From contig JALJCS010000015.1 of assembly GCA_023055355.1 (NCBI GenBank), positions 21,007,516-21,071,515 of the forward strand: DNA of 64,000 nt, written 5' to 3'. This DNA comes from Agelaius tricolor. Taxonomy: Eukaryota > Chordata > Aves > Passeriformes > Icteridae. A program made the translations under genes and the position numbers. Below are positions 55,416-64,000 of the stretch, piece after piece. How positions within the stretch are numbered: position 1 is the first letter of the stretch; every line of letters begins with the position of its first letter. The notes below the pieces were generated by a model. It was not told where the DNA came from. It made no database searches and saw only the letters and a program-made list of their open reading frames with translations.

Positions 55416-58400
55416 TTCTTTTTGCCACACATTTTTGTGGTAAATTTGTGAGTTTGTCTGATGTTCTACCACAACGTGGCGTCTGATAACAGTGGGGTGG
55501 GGTGGGGTTTGTTATGTCTTTATTGAGTATTTAAGTACTTTTTGCAACATAAATAACGTGTTCATCTCTCGCCATTCCATCAGGCAGTGTTGGTCCAGCT
55601 GGCCACGAGAAGCTTTGCTCTGTATTTGGTGTGTCCCTCACTCACAGCCTAGCCAGGAAACCCAGAGGCATTTAGGATTATATAAAATATTAAATATTGG
55701 GGTTTCCCTCAGAATGAGCCATTCAGCTTTTCTCCACTCTCATTGCCTATTTAATATTTTATTATTAGCGCCTCTGTGTTTTAACTCCTAATTTATGATT
55801 ATGCTCAAACGTTAGAAATTTTAATCAGGACAGAAAGAATTCCCTGCTGCATCATGTCCAGAGCTGCTTTAACCCCGACCCAGACTTCTTCTTTCTGTAT
55901 TTTATTTCTTTTCCCCTGCTAAGACAAAACATTACCAACATCTTGTAATGGTTCACAAGACGAAAGCAGCAGCCCCCAGCAGTGCCCAGGTGCTGTGTGG
56001 GGCTGCTCAGGCTGAGAACAATGGACCCAACAACGTCCAGAGGGCCGTGGAAGTCCATAGGCACTCACTGGGAAAGGAACTGGTGGTGTTTGCAGGACGT
56101 GTGTCCCAGGATGAGCTGTTGGGTGTCACCTGGGGCCATGGACACGGAAGGAGTGACAGGAACGATGGATTCGCTCGCGTGCTGCTTCAGTTTGCTCCTT
56201 GTTCCCAAGGGCTCTATCCGTTTGTTGGTCAGTGCCAAGTCACCAGGGACCAATTTTCCATGGAACAGGATGAGTGCCCAGAAGAGAAGCTCATCCCAAG
56301 CCTGCCACAGCTCCAGGGAAGGGTATGTTTGAATTGTGGGCGTGTTTGAGGTCACTCATGAAGAGAAGAGAGAAAAAAACATACACAAAAAACCAACCAA
56401 GGGCTGTGCTATCCCGGTTTTCCCTTCTGGAAACACCTTCCTTTCCTCGTGTTAAATTTACCTGTTCATTTTAGGTCAATGTTTAAATGTACAACACTTT
56501 GAACATGTGATTTGGTTACAAGAAGTATTTGTGTGACTGAAGAGGTCGCTCAGCGGTTGGCGCGTGCTCGGCAGCGGCTCTGAGGGCGGAGGGGTTGGAC
56601 CAGCCCCAGAGGAGCTGCAGGATGTCATGGCAGGGAGCACAGCCTGAGCCACAGCTGTGTCTGCCCAGGGCCCTGAACATTCAATTCTGAGCAGTTGAGG
56701 TTGGGCAGCAGAGCTCCTCTATGACCCCTGTGTTCCAGGAGCACACGCAGCACTGGCATCGTGTCTGGGCCCTTGGGTGACAGAGAGGATCCTGGGGCAC
56801 CAGGCTGTCAGTCCAGCATCCCTGGGGGTCCCAGAGCACCCATTTGTGGGCACAGGTGAGGGTTGAGGGAGATGGAGCTGCCAACCCCCCCCACATCCCC
56901 TCAGCTTTTACCCTGAGTGTGCCCAGAGCCCACCCAGACACCACGGAGCCAACACCTGGTGCACGGTTTGAGCTGAACATCTCCTCTGGCACGGAGTCAC
57001 TGGTGCTTTGTGCTCAATTAACAGTTGCTTTGGTATTAATTGTCCTCCTCACTGCCTGGGCTTGCAGCAGGCCAAACGCTTCGCTCTTACTTTAGCACAA
57101 ATCTAGTTCAAGTTCAAGAAATAATTCCAGGCTGGCTGTTCTGAAGTGGGTGTCCCCTCCATGATCAGTGATGATGATTTCTTCTAATCACTGGCAGGGT
57201 GGCTGCTTCCATGTAGTTTTGAGATAAAACAAGGCACGAGCAGTTAAACATAACCTCGGCAGGTTTTTACTGGGCAGCTGTGTCAGTGGACCTTCCCCTC
57301 ACTTGCATAAGCTGAACTTTATTTTTTAAAGTTTCCATTGATATTTTGATTTAGAATCTCATTTCTGAAAGGAAAATATGTCTGAATGGATTTTAATTCC
57401 TGTTTTGTCGTGCCTCTGCTTGGCAAACTGTTGGGTTCCTTTTCCAGGGCCATTGTGGGAGAGCAGAGGGAGCACAGGCATGGATCTGAGTGAGGGGAGC
57501 AGGAGAGAGGAGAGGGAATTGCTTGGCATGCTCTGAGCTGCAGGTGGAAGGCAAGAACAGGAAATTCTGGTCACTGGTGGCTGCTCATTAGTGCAAAATG
57601 GAATTTTATGGTTTTGGGGGGTTTTGTGTTCAGGGGGCTCGGGGCAGCTCCATTCTGTAGAAGCTAAAAGCAAACAGCAGTGGGATGCTGTGTTTGTTCA
57701 GGGGCTTTGCTTTATTTTGGGCTGGTTTAGTCTTTTGTGGCAGCCTGTGAGCACTTTGTGTTCCTGCCCAGACCAGCTGTGGTGCCACAGCACCGAGGGC
57801 CAGCGTTGGGAATGGGGTAAACGTGTTAGAAACAAGGAAAAATCAGCAGGGGGTGAACTCCTGCCAAAGGGAACTTGTGGAATTCTCTAGAGTGCAGGAG
57901 GGCACACAGGAGGAGAGGCTTTTCCTCTCCCAGTCTGTATAGGGATGTACATATGCACTGCCTGTATATTCTAGGATTATATATATGTATATAGAGGAGT
58001 CAGATTATTATATATAAATAATAGTAAGACACAGCATTAGAATACTGTTATATTTACATTTTTATAAACATGAAACAATACTCCTTTTCCTCAGTAGGAG
58101 GTTTTTGTAGTAACTCATGAGTAGCTGTCTCCACCTCTCAGTCCTGGATGTGGTCCTGTTGGTGACATGGATACAGAACTTGCTCTGCTTGGGAGCCTGG
58201 CTGGGACCTGTGGCTTGCAAGCAGCTGTGGCCACTTTTGTGGTTTTGTATCTTTTGGTTCATCCTTGCAGATGTGGTTCAGGATAGAGCTGAGAGCCAGG
58301 CTGAGGCTGGGCTTCCTGCAGCCCTGAGCATCCCTGGGCTTCCCCTCCAGAGCCGTTTCCATTGCCAGGGTGGCAGCAGCTGCTGCAGACAGGGCTGGGT

Positions 58401-58697
58401 GGTGGCTGTGCTGCCCAGGACCGGGCTGGCACCAGCCCACGTGTGGGATGTTAGGGTGTAGCACAAGGTCCCTGCTTCTGCTGGGTCAGGAGGGGAAACT
58501 CCTCTGCCATTTCTCTTTATTCTCATGAGGGCAGGAGTCTGTAAACTGATTTTTTTAACTGATGCATTAGTGCAACAATCAAAATCTAGAGAACTCCTTG
58601 AAAGCCAGTGAAGCTCCCCTTGAATTCTGTCCGTGGGGAACCTGCCACAACTTGTGCTGATTTCTTTCTTGCAGGTTGTGTGAGGAATTAAACCCTA

Positions 58698-58930
58698 AGA
58701 ATCACAGAATCATAGAATATCCTCAGCTGGAAAGGACCCACAGGGATCATTCAGTCCAACCCCAGGCCTGCACAGACACCTGAATAATCCCACCCTGGGC
58801 CTCCCTGAGAGCATTGTCCAAACTCCCCGAGCTCTGGCAGCCTCGGGGCCGTGCCCAGCACCCTCTGGGGGAAAAACCTTTCCTGATCTCCAACCTAAAC
58901 CTCCCCTGACACAGCTCCAGCCTTTAAATC
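58698..58930 (-). mobile_element. CR1 fragment within the NFAT5 3'UTR, antisense
   Basis: Begins with the complement of the CR1 tail (AATCACAGAATCATAGAATA), then CTGGAAAGGACCCACAGGGA and TCATTCAGTCCAACCCC, and ends near CTCCCCTGACACAGCTCCAG. It would be part of the mature full-length mRNA. Confidence 0.88.
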
Positions 58931-59894
58931 AGGTCATACATTCAATAATGTGTATTGTGTCCAACGTGACTTTCTCAATTCCAAATCTGTGTTCCACTGG
59001 AATTTGTCCTGAGTGGATCAGTGTTATCCTGGTACAGGCCTTCTTAAATCACCTCCACCACACTGAGAGCCAGTGTCCTCCTTTGTTCTCTTGGAGTTTG
59101 CAGAGCTGAACTCTGCCTTTTCCAGGGATCTGTCATTTTTGCTGTTACACTTCATTAAATTGCCCGGTGGCATTCACTGTGTAGGGACAGGGCAGGAACC
59201 CAGGGATTCCCTGCTCACTGACCCCTCTGTTCAGGGTCCAAGGTCCCAGCTGCCCTGTGTGACACATTCCAGCTCCAGGCCTGGGATCAGGGAGGGCTCC
59301 TGTGGTCACTGACAGGGAAGTGGCCTTGGCTTTGTTTTGGCCCTGGAGCTGCCCCGTGGGATAACGTGTCCACGGGGAGGTTCCTGTTTGGAAGTGGCTC
59401 TTTGGGTCTTGCAGAACTGGGATCCCAACCCAGTACCCTTAGCAGCCTGCAGCATTCCTGGAGCTTTTTTATTCTGGATAAAAGGAGGCAACTTGAATTA
59501 TTTCCACCTGAGCTGATGCTGAGTTAAGCTCCAACCCCTTCAGAGCAGAGCTCCAACCTCTGTCTCTGTCCCTGCACCTCGGCTGGGCTCTCCCCTGCCT
59601 GCCAGATGTTCTGGGTGCACCCTTGACCGCTGAGCTGCCTCTTCTGTGTCCTGCAATGTGAAAGTAGCACCAGATACTCCTTCGTGCAGTTTGTGTATAT
59701 GGCTTTCGTAGGTGGGTTTTCCAAGCACTGATTCCCGGTGTTTTCAGTTTGTCTATGAGGGGATATTTTATTTGCATCTATGTTTTTAGCTCTCCTGTGA
59801 TAACTTGTTGAATATTAAAAAAAAAAAAATATTTTGCTTCTATTGGGACATTTGTATACTCGCAACTATATTTCTGTAAACAGCTGCAGTCGAG

Positions 59895-59900
59895 AATAAA
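59895..59900 (+). terminator. NFAT5: Distal poly(A) signal of NFAT5
   Basis: AATAAA followed by AATGAAAAGTTTTCATTTTA and a GT-rich element (GTCTTGTGATGG at about 59930). Expected cleavage at about 59910-59925. Confidence 0.75.
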
Positions 59901-59930
59901 CAATGAAAAGTTTTCATTTTACACTGTAAA

Positions 59931-60599
59931 GTCTTGTGATGGTTTTACCAAGGGCATCTCCAGAGCTGTGCCCAGGGTGCTGCAGCTGCTGCAGGAAAAG
60001 GTCCTGGGGAAGAATCACACTGACTCAGTGGTGTGGGACCCCAGGAACCCCTGGGGGAGAGGCAGAGGCTGCCCCAGGAGGTGAGGCCAGGAGTCCAAAG
60101 CTGGAAGTTACCACATCCTCATCAGGCTGTGTGGGTGCTTACCCAATGCCCTTTATCTGCAGCTTTGGTACTCAAAGTGCCCTGGGGCTGGGGATGCCCG
60201 GGAGTGTTCCCCTTTGCTGCTCCCACTCTGCAGCCTGTGACCTCCCCAGGACCAGGGGCCACAGCTGCTATCAGCTATTTCCTTACTTTGAACAACTTCA
60301 GCAGGGTTAAGGAGAAATTGCAGCAAGAGCTGGGCCCACCAGTCAACTGTGAAAGATTTCAGCAGATTTATCCACAAAGCTTTACCCCAGAGTCTCCCCC
60401 TTCAGCCCTGGGCATCACCCAGAGTCACAGTGGGACACAACTCCCTGCCCTGGGCTTCTGTCCTTCTGGACCTCATTATCCCATGGGGCAAATGATCCAA
60501 GAAATTCTCCCTCCCTCTGCCCCAGCCTCCTCGTTCCTCGAGGCTCAGGGAAAGGCTCCCCCTGGCACAGGCAGCCACAGAACTGGGACTGAGTCACAG
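59931..60599. other. Short convergent intergenic gap NFAT5 / NOB1
   Basis: About 0.67 kb between two tail-to-tail genes. No NQO1-like coding sequence, repeat or RNA gene is visible. Confidence 0.75.
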
Positions 60600-60854
60600 G
60601 GCTTTGTGGTTTGGTGTTTATTGGGTGACACAGCCCCTGCCCAGGGGTGCCCAGGGAAGCCACCCCCGCCCTCCCCCGTGCCAGGGCCCCCCCAAACTCC
60701 GTCACCATCGCTCTGGTCACGGTGGCTCTCTGGGCACCGCGCAGTGGGGACAGGATGGCCCGGCCTGTGCCCAGGTGCCGGGAGAGGCCTCACCCCGGCA
60801 CAGTCCCCAGCACACCTGGGCAGGTGAGTCCTGCGGGCGGGGCCTGTCCTGTCC
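60600..60854 (-). other. NOB1: NOB1 3'UTR with poly(A) signal
   Basis: Follows the TGA at 60857-60855 on the minus strand. AATAAA is read on the minus strand at 60622-60617, so cleavage is expected near 60600. The UTR is short, about 250 bases. Confidence 0.75.
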
Positions 60855-61124
60855 TCACCTCCTCTTGACGAACTTCTTGGTGACGGCGTTGGGGTTGAGG
60901 CGGCGGCGGCCGGCGCCCAGGGCGGCGTCGCGCAGCTGCAGGTGCGCGGCCCGGCTGTGCACGTCGTTCTCGGCGAACGGGGACGCCCCGGCCAGGTAGT
61001 CGGGGTCGAACACGTTGGTTTTCTGCCGGGCCTTGCGGGACAGGCGCTGCTGCGGGAAGCGCTGGTCCTCCACCAGGTGCGGGTTGTTGGCGTGCTTGCC
61101 GCCCTGCGGCGCCGGCAGCGGGTA
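60855..61124 (-). CDS. NOB1: NOB1 exon 9 (last coding exon)
   Basis: Residues 331-419 and TGA. Conserved C-terminus EDQRFPQQRLSRKARQKTNV and LGAGRRRLNPNA, ending in a basic tail. Confidence 0.96.
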   Translation of the reverse strand, partial: YPLPAPQGGKHANNPHLVEDQRFPQQRLSRKARQKTNVFDPDYLAGASPFAENDVHSRAAHLQLRDAALGAGRRRLNPNAVTKKFVKRR

Positions 61125-63278
61125 CTGCGGGGACAAGGGATCAGCCCCGGCTCCCAGGGACCCCGGTGAGCACAGACCCCATGGAGAGCTGAGCGGGGAC
61201 GCCCAAAAGCCCTGGGGTCCAAGTGTAACATCTGGGCAATGTTCTCGGTTTGCCTAAATTCCCTCCAGCCTGCCAGCCACAGGCTGGGCTCCCATCCCTG
61301 GGATCCCAATGGAAGCATTTCTTCACAGAAAGGGTGGTTAAAGGTGGGAAGGAGCTGCCCAGGGAGGTGGTGGAGTCCCCATCCCTGGAGGCGTGCAAGG
61401 GATTAACTGGACATGCACTCAGTGCTCTGGGCTGGCTGACAAGGTGAGGATGGCCAGCCAGAAAGGGCAGAGCGAGGGCAGGAAGAAGCCTCCAGAGGAT
61501 TCTCACCAGGTTGGATTCTATGACCTTGATGGTCTTTTCCCACCTCAGTGAGTCTGGGATGCTGTCCAGGTACTCACCCTGAGCCCCCGGGGGTTCAGCA
61601 CCTTGGGGTTGCGGGAGAAATGCATGTGGAGACTCCCGTCCTCGCTGACACTCACTGCCACCTTCTTGAGGGTCTTGTTACCACAGTGGGGGCAGAACAC
61701 CTTGGTCATGTCCGAGGTGGTCCTGCGAGGGTGGGACGGGGGTTCAGAGCTCTTGGGGCCGTGGAACGCGGGCTCAGCCCGGGCTCAGCCCCAGCCCCAG
61801 CACCTGAAGCAGCCGTGGCAGCGCAGGATGTAGCTGCGGGCCCGGCGGATCAGCATCCCGTTCACAGCCAGCACGTGGAGACCCATCTGCAGCAGCACGT
61901 TCTGCAAGAGCAGGGACACACGGGACCCTGCAGCTGGGGCACTCAGAGCCCTACAGGCTTTGGGAGGCCTCTGGGACTGAGACCCTGCTGCTCTGACACA
62001 CGGAGCTGTCCCAGAGCCTGAGCCCAGCTGCAGCCCAGCACCCACCTGCATGGCAAAGTCCGTGGTGACACAGCCGACCTGGACACCCACGGGAGCAGTG
62101 TCAAAGTGCCCCATGTCCTGCTGGGCCTCCTTCAGGTTGCTGGGAGTTATCCAGCCTTCGTCATCACTCTCCTCATCCTCCTCCTCCTCCTCGCCAGCGC
62201 TGGCCCCGTCTGCAGAGCTCCGGTGCTGCTCGGGGGGCTCAGGGCTGCTGGTGATGGCCTGGGCCATGGTGGGAAGGAGATGGTCAGGGTGGCACTGAAC
62301 GGCTGGCCAGAAACGGCAGAGCAAGGGCAGGGAGAAGCCTCCAGAGGATTCTCACCAGCAGCTCCCGCAGCTCCTCCTCGATGCTGGGCAGGGGTGGCCG
62401 CCAGTACAGGAAGGATCCGAACTCGTCGCTCTCTGCCGGGGCCGGGCCGGGGCTGGGCTGGTGTGGGCCCTTCCCCGCGGGCTTGTGCTGGGGGCACGGC
62501 ACGGGCACCGCTCAGCCCCTCGGCCAGGGCACGGCATGGGCAGCCCTCAGCCGGGGCTCCGCGGGCCGCAGCCCCCTCCCCTCCGGCCGTGCCTTACCTT
62601 GGCGGGCAGGTGGAAGCCGGCGAGGTGCAGGGGGGCCTCGGGGTGCCGCGGGGTGGAGCTGAGCCGCACCTGGGGGGCAGCACAGGCCGTCGGCGGGGCC
62701 GCTGGCACCGGGACCCGCGTCCGGGCCGCTGGAACCGGGGCCCCGTGCCCATCCTACCTTGTCCTGCGGCTCCCAGCGGACACAGCCGGGGCCGTCGATC
62801 TCGGCCTGGAGCTGGCACGTAAGGGCGAGCACCTGCAGGTCGGCGGCCGAGAGGCTCGGGTAGTCCCCGGTCTTCTTGGAGAACTCGGTCACTGCGGGGG
62901 GAGCAGCGACGCCGTCGGGCCGGGCCGGACCAGGCCGAGCCGGGCGGGGCCGCTCCGGCGGGGGAAGGAGCCGGTGGCGGGGCCGGCCCGGCACTCACCG
63001 AGGCGCAGCAGCTCGGGGCGCGGGCGGCGGACCCGCAGCTCGCAGGGCAGCGCGGCGAGGCGGCGGCGCGCGGGCCGGTCGCGGATCTCGGCCAGCACCT
63101 CGGGCACGGTGTACAGCGCGTCTGCGATGTCCTGCGGGCAGCGCCGTCACACCGGCCCGTAAGCCCTTGACCCCCCCCCCGTCCCTCCGGTGTCTCCCCG
63201 GTGTTCCCCCGGTACCTGCAGCGGGGCCGCGCTCAGGAACGCGCCCGTGTCGGCCACGACGTGCGGAACACGCGCCAT
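60855..63278 (-). CDS. NOB1: NOB1, PIN-domain endonuclease of 18S rRNA maturation; whole gene, 9 exons
   Basis: Exons in transcript order: 63278-63216, 63131-62999, 62891-62758, 62669-62598, 62487-62356, 62258-62046, 61901-61804, 61722-61578, 61124-60855; 1,260 nt, 419 residues (human 412). Known role: cleaves 20S/18S-E pre-rRNA at site 3 in the cytoplasmic pre-40S particle. Visible parts: PIN domain with metal-binding Asp10 in HVVADTGAFL and Asp83 in SAADLQVLAL; a variable linker; an acidic run EEEEEDEESDDE before GWITPSN; a zinc ribbon with Cys277, Cys280, Cys292 and Cys295; a basic C-terminus ending KKFVKRR. All catalytic and zinc residues are present. Introns are very short (81-144 nt except the last, 453 nt) and the locus is GC-rich. 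The start follows the human pattern; an upstream in-frame ATG at 63293 is also possible. Confidence 0.97.
61285..61558 (+). mobile_element. CR1 3'-end, interrupted
   Basis: CTTCACAGAAAGGGTGGTTA, GAGCTGCCCAGGGAGGTGGT, CACTCAGTGCTCTGGGCTGG and GACAAGGTG, then the foreign 53-62-bp insert, then GGATTCTATGACCTTGATGG and CCACCTCAGTGAGTCTGGG. Confidence 0.85.
61457..61509. repeat. Direct repeat, copy A (NOB1 intron 8)
   Basis: 53 bp identical at 50 positions, without gaps, to 62306-62358. Confidence 0.92.
61578..61722 (-). CDS. NOB1: NOB1 exon 8
   Basis: Residues 282-330 with the second Cys pair FCPHCGNKTLKK and HMHFSRNPKVLNPRGLR. Donor AGG|GTGAGT. Confidence 0.95.
61804..61901 (-). CDS. NOB1: NOB1 exon 7
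   Basis: Residues 250-281, NVLLQMGLHVLAVNGMLIRR; supplies the first zinc-ribbon Cys pair CHGC. Donor AG|GTGCTG. Confidence 0.95.
62046..62258 (-). CDS. NOB1: NOB1 exon 6
   Basis: Residues 179-249 with the acidic run and the GWITPSNLKEAQQDM and VGCVTTDFAMQ motifs. Acceptor CATGGCCCAG, donor CAG|GTGGGT. Confidence 0.94.
62306..62358. repeat. Direct repeat, copy B (NOB1 exon 5/intron 5 boundary)
   Basis: Same orientation as copy A. The homology stops three bases into exon 5, so it includes the functional splice donor. Confidence 0.92.
62356..62487 (-). CDS. NOB1: NOB1 exon 5
   Basis: Residues 135-178; Pro-rich start, then the conserved FGSFLYWRPPLPSIEEELRE segment. Donor CTG|GTGAGA; the intron bases beside it are duplicated in intron 8. 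Confidence 0.92.
62598..62669 (-). CDS. NOB1: NOB1 exon 4
   Basis: Residues 111-134 of the linker, aligning with human HPETPLHISGFHLP (here HPEAPLHLAGFHLP). Donor AAG|GTAAGG. Confidence 0.92.
62758..62891 (-). CDS. NOB1: NOB1 exon 3
   Basis: Residues 66-110, VTEFSKKTGDYPSLSAADLQ, with the conserved PIN acidic residue Asp83. Donor AAG|GTAGGA. Confidence 0.94.
62999..63131 (-). CDS. NOB1: NOB1 exon 2
   Basis: Residues 22-65 of the PIN domain (DIADALYTVPEVLAEIRD...). Donor G|GTGAGT. Confidence 0.93.
63216..63278 (-). CDS. NOB1: NOB1 exon 1
   Basis: Residues 1-21, MARVPHVVADTGAFLS..., with the first catalytic Asp. Donor CAG|GTACCG. An upstream in-frame ATG (63293-63291) in stronger Kozak context would add MGYAD. 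Confidence 0.9.
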
Positions 63279-63365
63279 GTCTGCGTACCCCATGGCCCAC
63301 CCCGGACGCCGTCGAAGCGCCGCGGGAAGCACACCGGGAGTTGTGGTCCGGGCGCGGGTCACGCC

Positions 63366-63377
63366 GGGAGTTGTAGT
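63366..63377. promoter_or_regulatory. ZNF143/Staf-type site
   Basis: GGGAGTTGTAGT, the core of the reverse complement of the ACTACAA-TCCC ZNF143 motif; a near copy lies at 63336-63347. Confidence 0.6.
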
Positions 63378-63435
63378 TCAGTCGGAGCACGCCGGGAGCG
63401 GCGCCGGGCCCCGGGAGCTCTTCCGGCCGGCGCGA

Positions 63436-63462
63436 TCACGTGACGGGCCGGGGTCACATGAC
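63436..63462. promoter_or_regulatory. Paired E-box/M-box sites
   Basis: TCACGTGAC (63436-63444) and GTCACATGAC (63453-63462), the type bound by USF and the MiT/TFE family. Confidence 0.55.
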
Positions 63463-63469
63463 GGCAGGA

Positions 63470-64000
63470 GCTGGAGCCGGGGAGCGGGAGCGGAGCGGCC
63501 GCCGGTAACGGGACGGGACGGGACGGGACGGGACGGGACGGGACGGGACGGGACGGGACGGGCTCGGCTCGGCTCGGCTCGGCGTCGCTTCCCGGCTCAG
63601 CCCAGGGCGCTCCCGTCCGTCCGCCGGACATGGCCTGGTGGGGCGCTCCGGCCGCCGGAGCTGCTCAGCCGGTGCCGGTAGCGGCCCGGGACGGTGGGGC
63701 CGCGGGGGTGCCCTTGGCCGCCGTTTCCTGTGCGCGGTGCCCGCAGCGCCCGGGCCTGTTCTGTGCGGGGCTGCGGGGCCGGACCGGGCGGTCTCGGGGG
63801 CGGGTTCGGTGCTCGCTGCCAGGGCGGCGGCCCCGCCGGTGTTCCGGGAGGCCGGGCCGGGCCGGGCTGTCGGAAACGGGAAGCCGGGGGAGGAAGGGAG
63901 GCCTCGGCCTGGCCAAGAGGGTCCTGCCGTGTGTCACGGCCCCGCTGGGCTGAGGGCTGGGGGGTGTGCGGGCGGGAAAGCTGTGCCCGGGGAGCGGCAC
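63470..64000 (+). other. Presumed first exon / 5' region of WWP2
   Basis: GC-rich, extends the CpG island to the window end. In human the gene divergent from NOB1 is WWP2 (HECT E3 ubiquitin ligase), whose first exon is non-coding. No WWP2 protein sequence (C2, WW or HECT) is visible here. The assignment rests only on synteny. A short open frame from an ATG at 63630 does not resemble any protein I know. Confidence 0.4.
63508..63582 (+). repeat. Pentanucleotide microsatellite (ACGGG)11 then (CTCGG)4
   Basis: Eleven perfect ACGGG units (63508-63562) followed without a break by four CTCGG units (63563-63582). The regular GGG tracts fit a G-quadruplex pattern on the + strand. Confidence 0.95.

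Larger units (their letters stand above)
53470..59930 (+). other. NFAT5: NFAT5 3'UTR (6.4 kb)
   Basis: Long 3'UTR as in mammals. It contains several low-complexity AT tracts (55385-55415, 57966-58022), a CT-rich tract (55115-55147), a GC-rich island (54855-54917), an antisense CR1 (58698-58930) and an A13-like run at 59816. An internal AATAAA at 54715 could give a short form. The end is set by the AATAAA at 59895. No open frame inside looks like a real protein. Confidence 0.82.
61125..61577 (-). other. NOB1: NOB1 intron 8 with composite repeat
   Basis: Mostly a CR1 in + orientation, interrupted by a 53-bp copy of the start of NOB1 intron 5 (61457-61509). Confidence 0.85.
63294..63506. promoter_or_regulatory. 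Bidirectional CpG-island promoter between NOB1 and a divergent gene
   Basis: GC-rich gap with a dense set of housekeeping promoter motifs: two ZNF143/Staf-type GGGAGTTGT(A/G)GT cores at 63336-63347 and 63366-63377, an ETS-type core (CTTCCGG) near 63420, a CACGTG E-box at 63437-63442 and a GTCACATGAC site at 63453-63462. No TATA box. NOB1 leaves to the left; a + strand unit should leave to the right. Confidence 0.75.

Noticed and set aside
55948..56355. 133- and 96-residue open frames on opposite strands in the NFAT5 3'UTR
   Set aside because: Neither resembles a known family; overlapping frames on both strands and the position inside a UTR point to chance.
10528..58930. Orientation bias of CR1 copies relative to NFAT5
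   Set aside because: Within the gene I count about nine sense and nine antisense fragments, so there is no bias.
62106..63681. Long + strand frames across the NOB1 locus
   Set aside because: They are antisense to clearly conserved NOB1 exons and exist because of high GC.
63630..63700. ATG at 63630 as the WWP2 protein start
   Set aside because: The encoded MAWWGAPAAG does not match the WWP2 N-terminus; at most it is an upstream open frame in the 5'UTR.

Overview
The window is vertebrate nuclear DNA, almost certainly from a bird. It is scattered with 5'-truncated CR1-type LINE fragments carrying the avian hallmarks (the NOB1-proximal and intronic copies end in ATTCTGTGAT-like tails), has no Alu, B1 or L1 elements, and holds two genes that are neighbours on human 16q22: NFAT5 and NOB1. 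The species cannot be fixed from sequence alone.

Layout: 1-4779 is upstream intergenic sequence with one CR1 fragment and a possible poly(A) signal of an unseen upstream gene. A CpG island (about 4780-6150) holds the NFAT5 promoter, 5'UTR and first coding exon. NFAT5 fills 5551-59930 on the + strand: 13 coding exons (4,539 nt, 1,512 residues plus stop, every splice junction in phase), a probable intron just after the stop codon, and a 6.4 kb 3'UTR that carries its own CR1 copy and ends at an AATAAA at 59895. About 0.7 kb further on, tail-to-tail, NOB1 runs on the - strand from 63278 to 60855 (9 exons, 419 residues) with a poly(A) signal at 60622-60617. A GC-rich bidirectional promoter (63300-63510) separates NOB1 from a divergent + strand transcription unit. 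By synteny this should be WWP2, but no WWP2 coding sequence is inside the window.

Functions: NFAT5 (TonEBP/OREBP) is the Rel-family transcription factor of the hypertonic stress response. All expected modules are present: N-terminal export signal, bipartite nuclear signal, Rel-homology DNA-binding domain, TIG/IPT domain and a very long Gln-rich activation domain. NOB1 is the PIN-domain endonuclease that finishes 18S rRNA. They are unrelated housekeeping or stress genes that share a locus, not a pathway.

I found no CRISPR array, tRNA, rRNA, virus-like gene or novel operon-like system. The points most worth checking are a periodic aromatic-Gln motif array in the NFAT5 activation domain, a 53-bp copy of the NOB1 intron 5 donor region placed inside a CR1 in NOB1 intron 8, a G-rich pentanucleotide repeat in the divergent promoter, two alternative donors in NFAT5 exon 11, a GC-rich island inside the AT-rich NFAT5 3'UTR, and the absence of NQO1 from between NFAT5 and NOB1.
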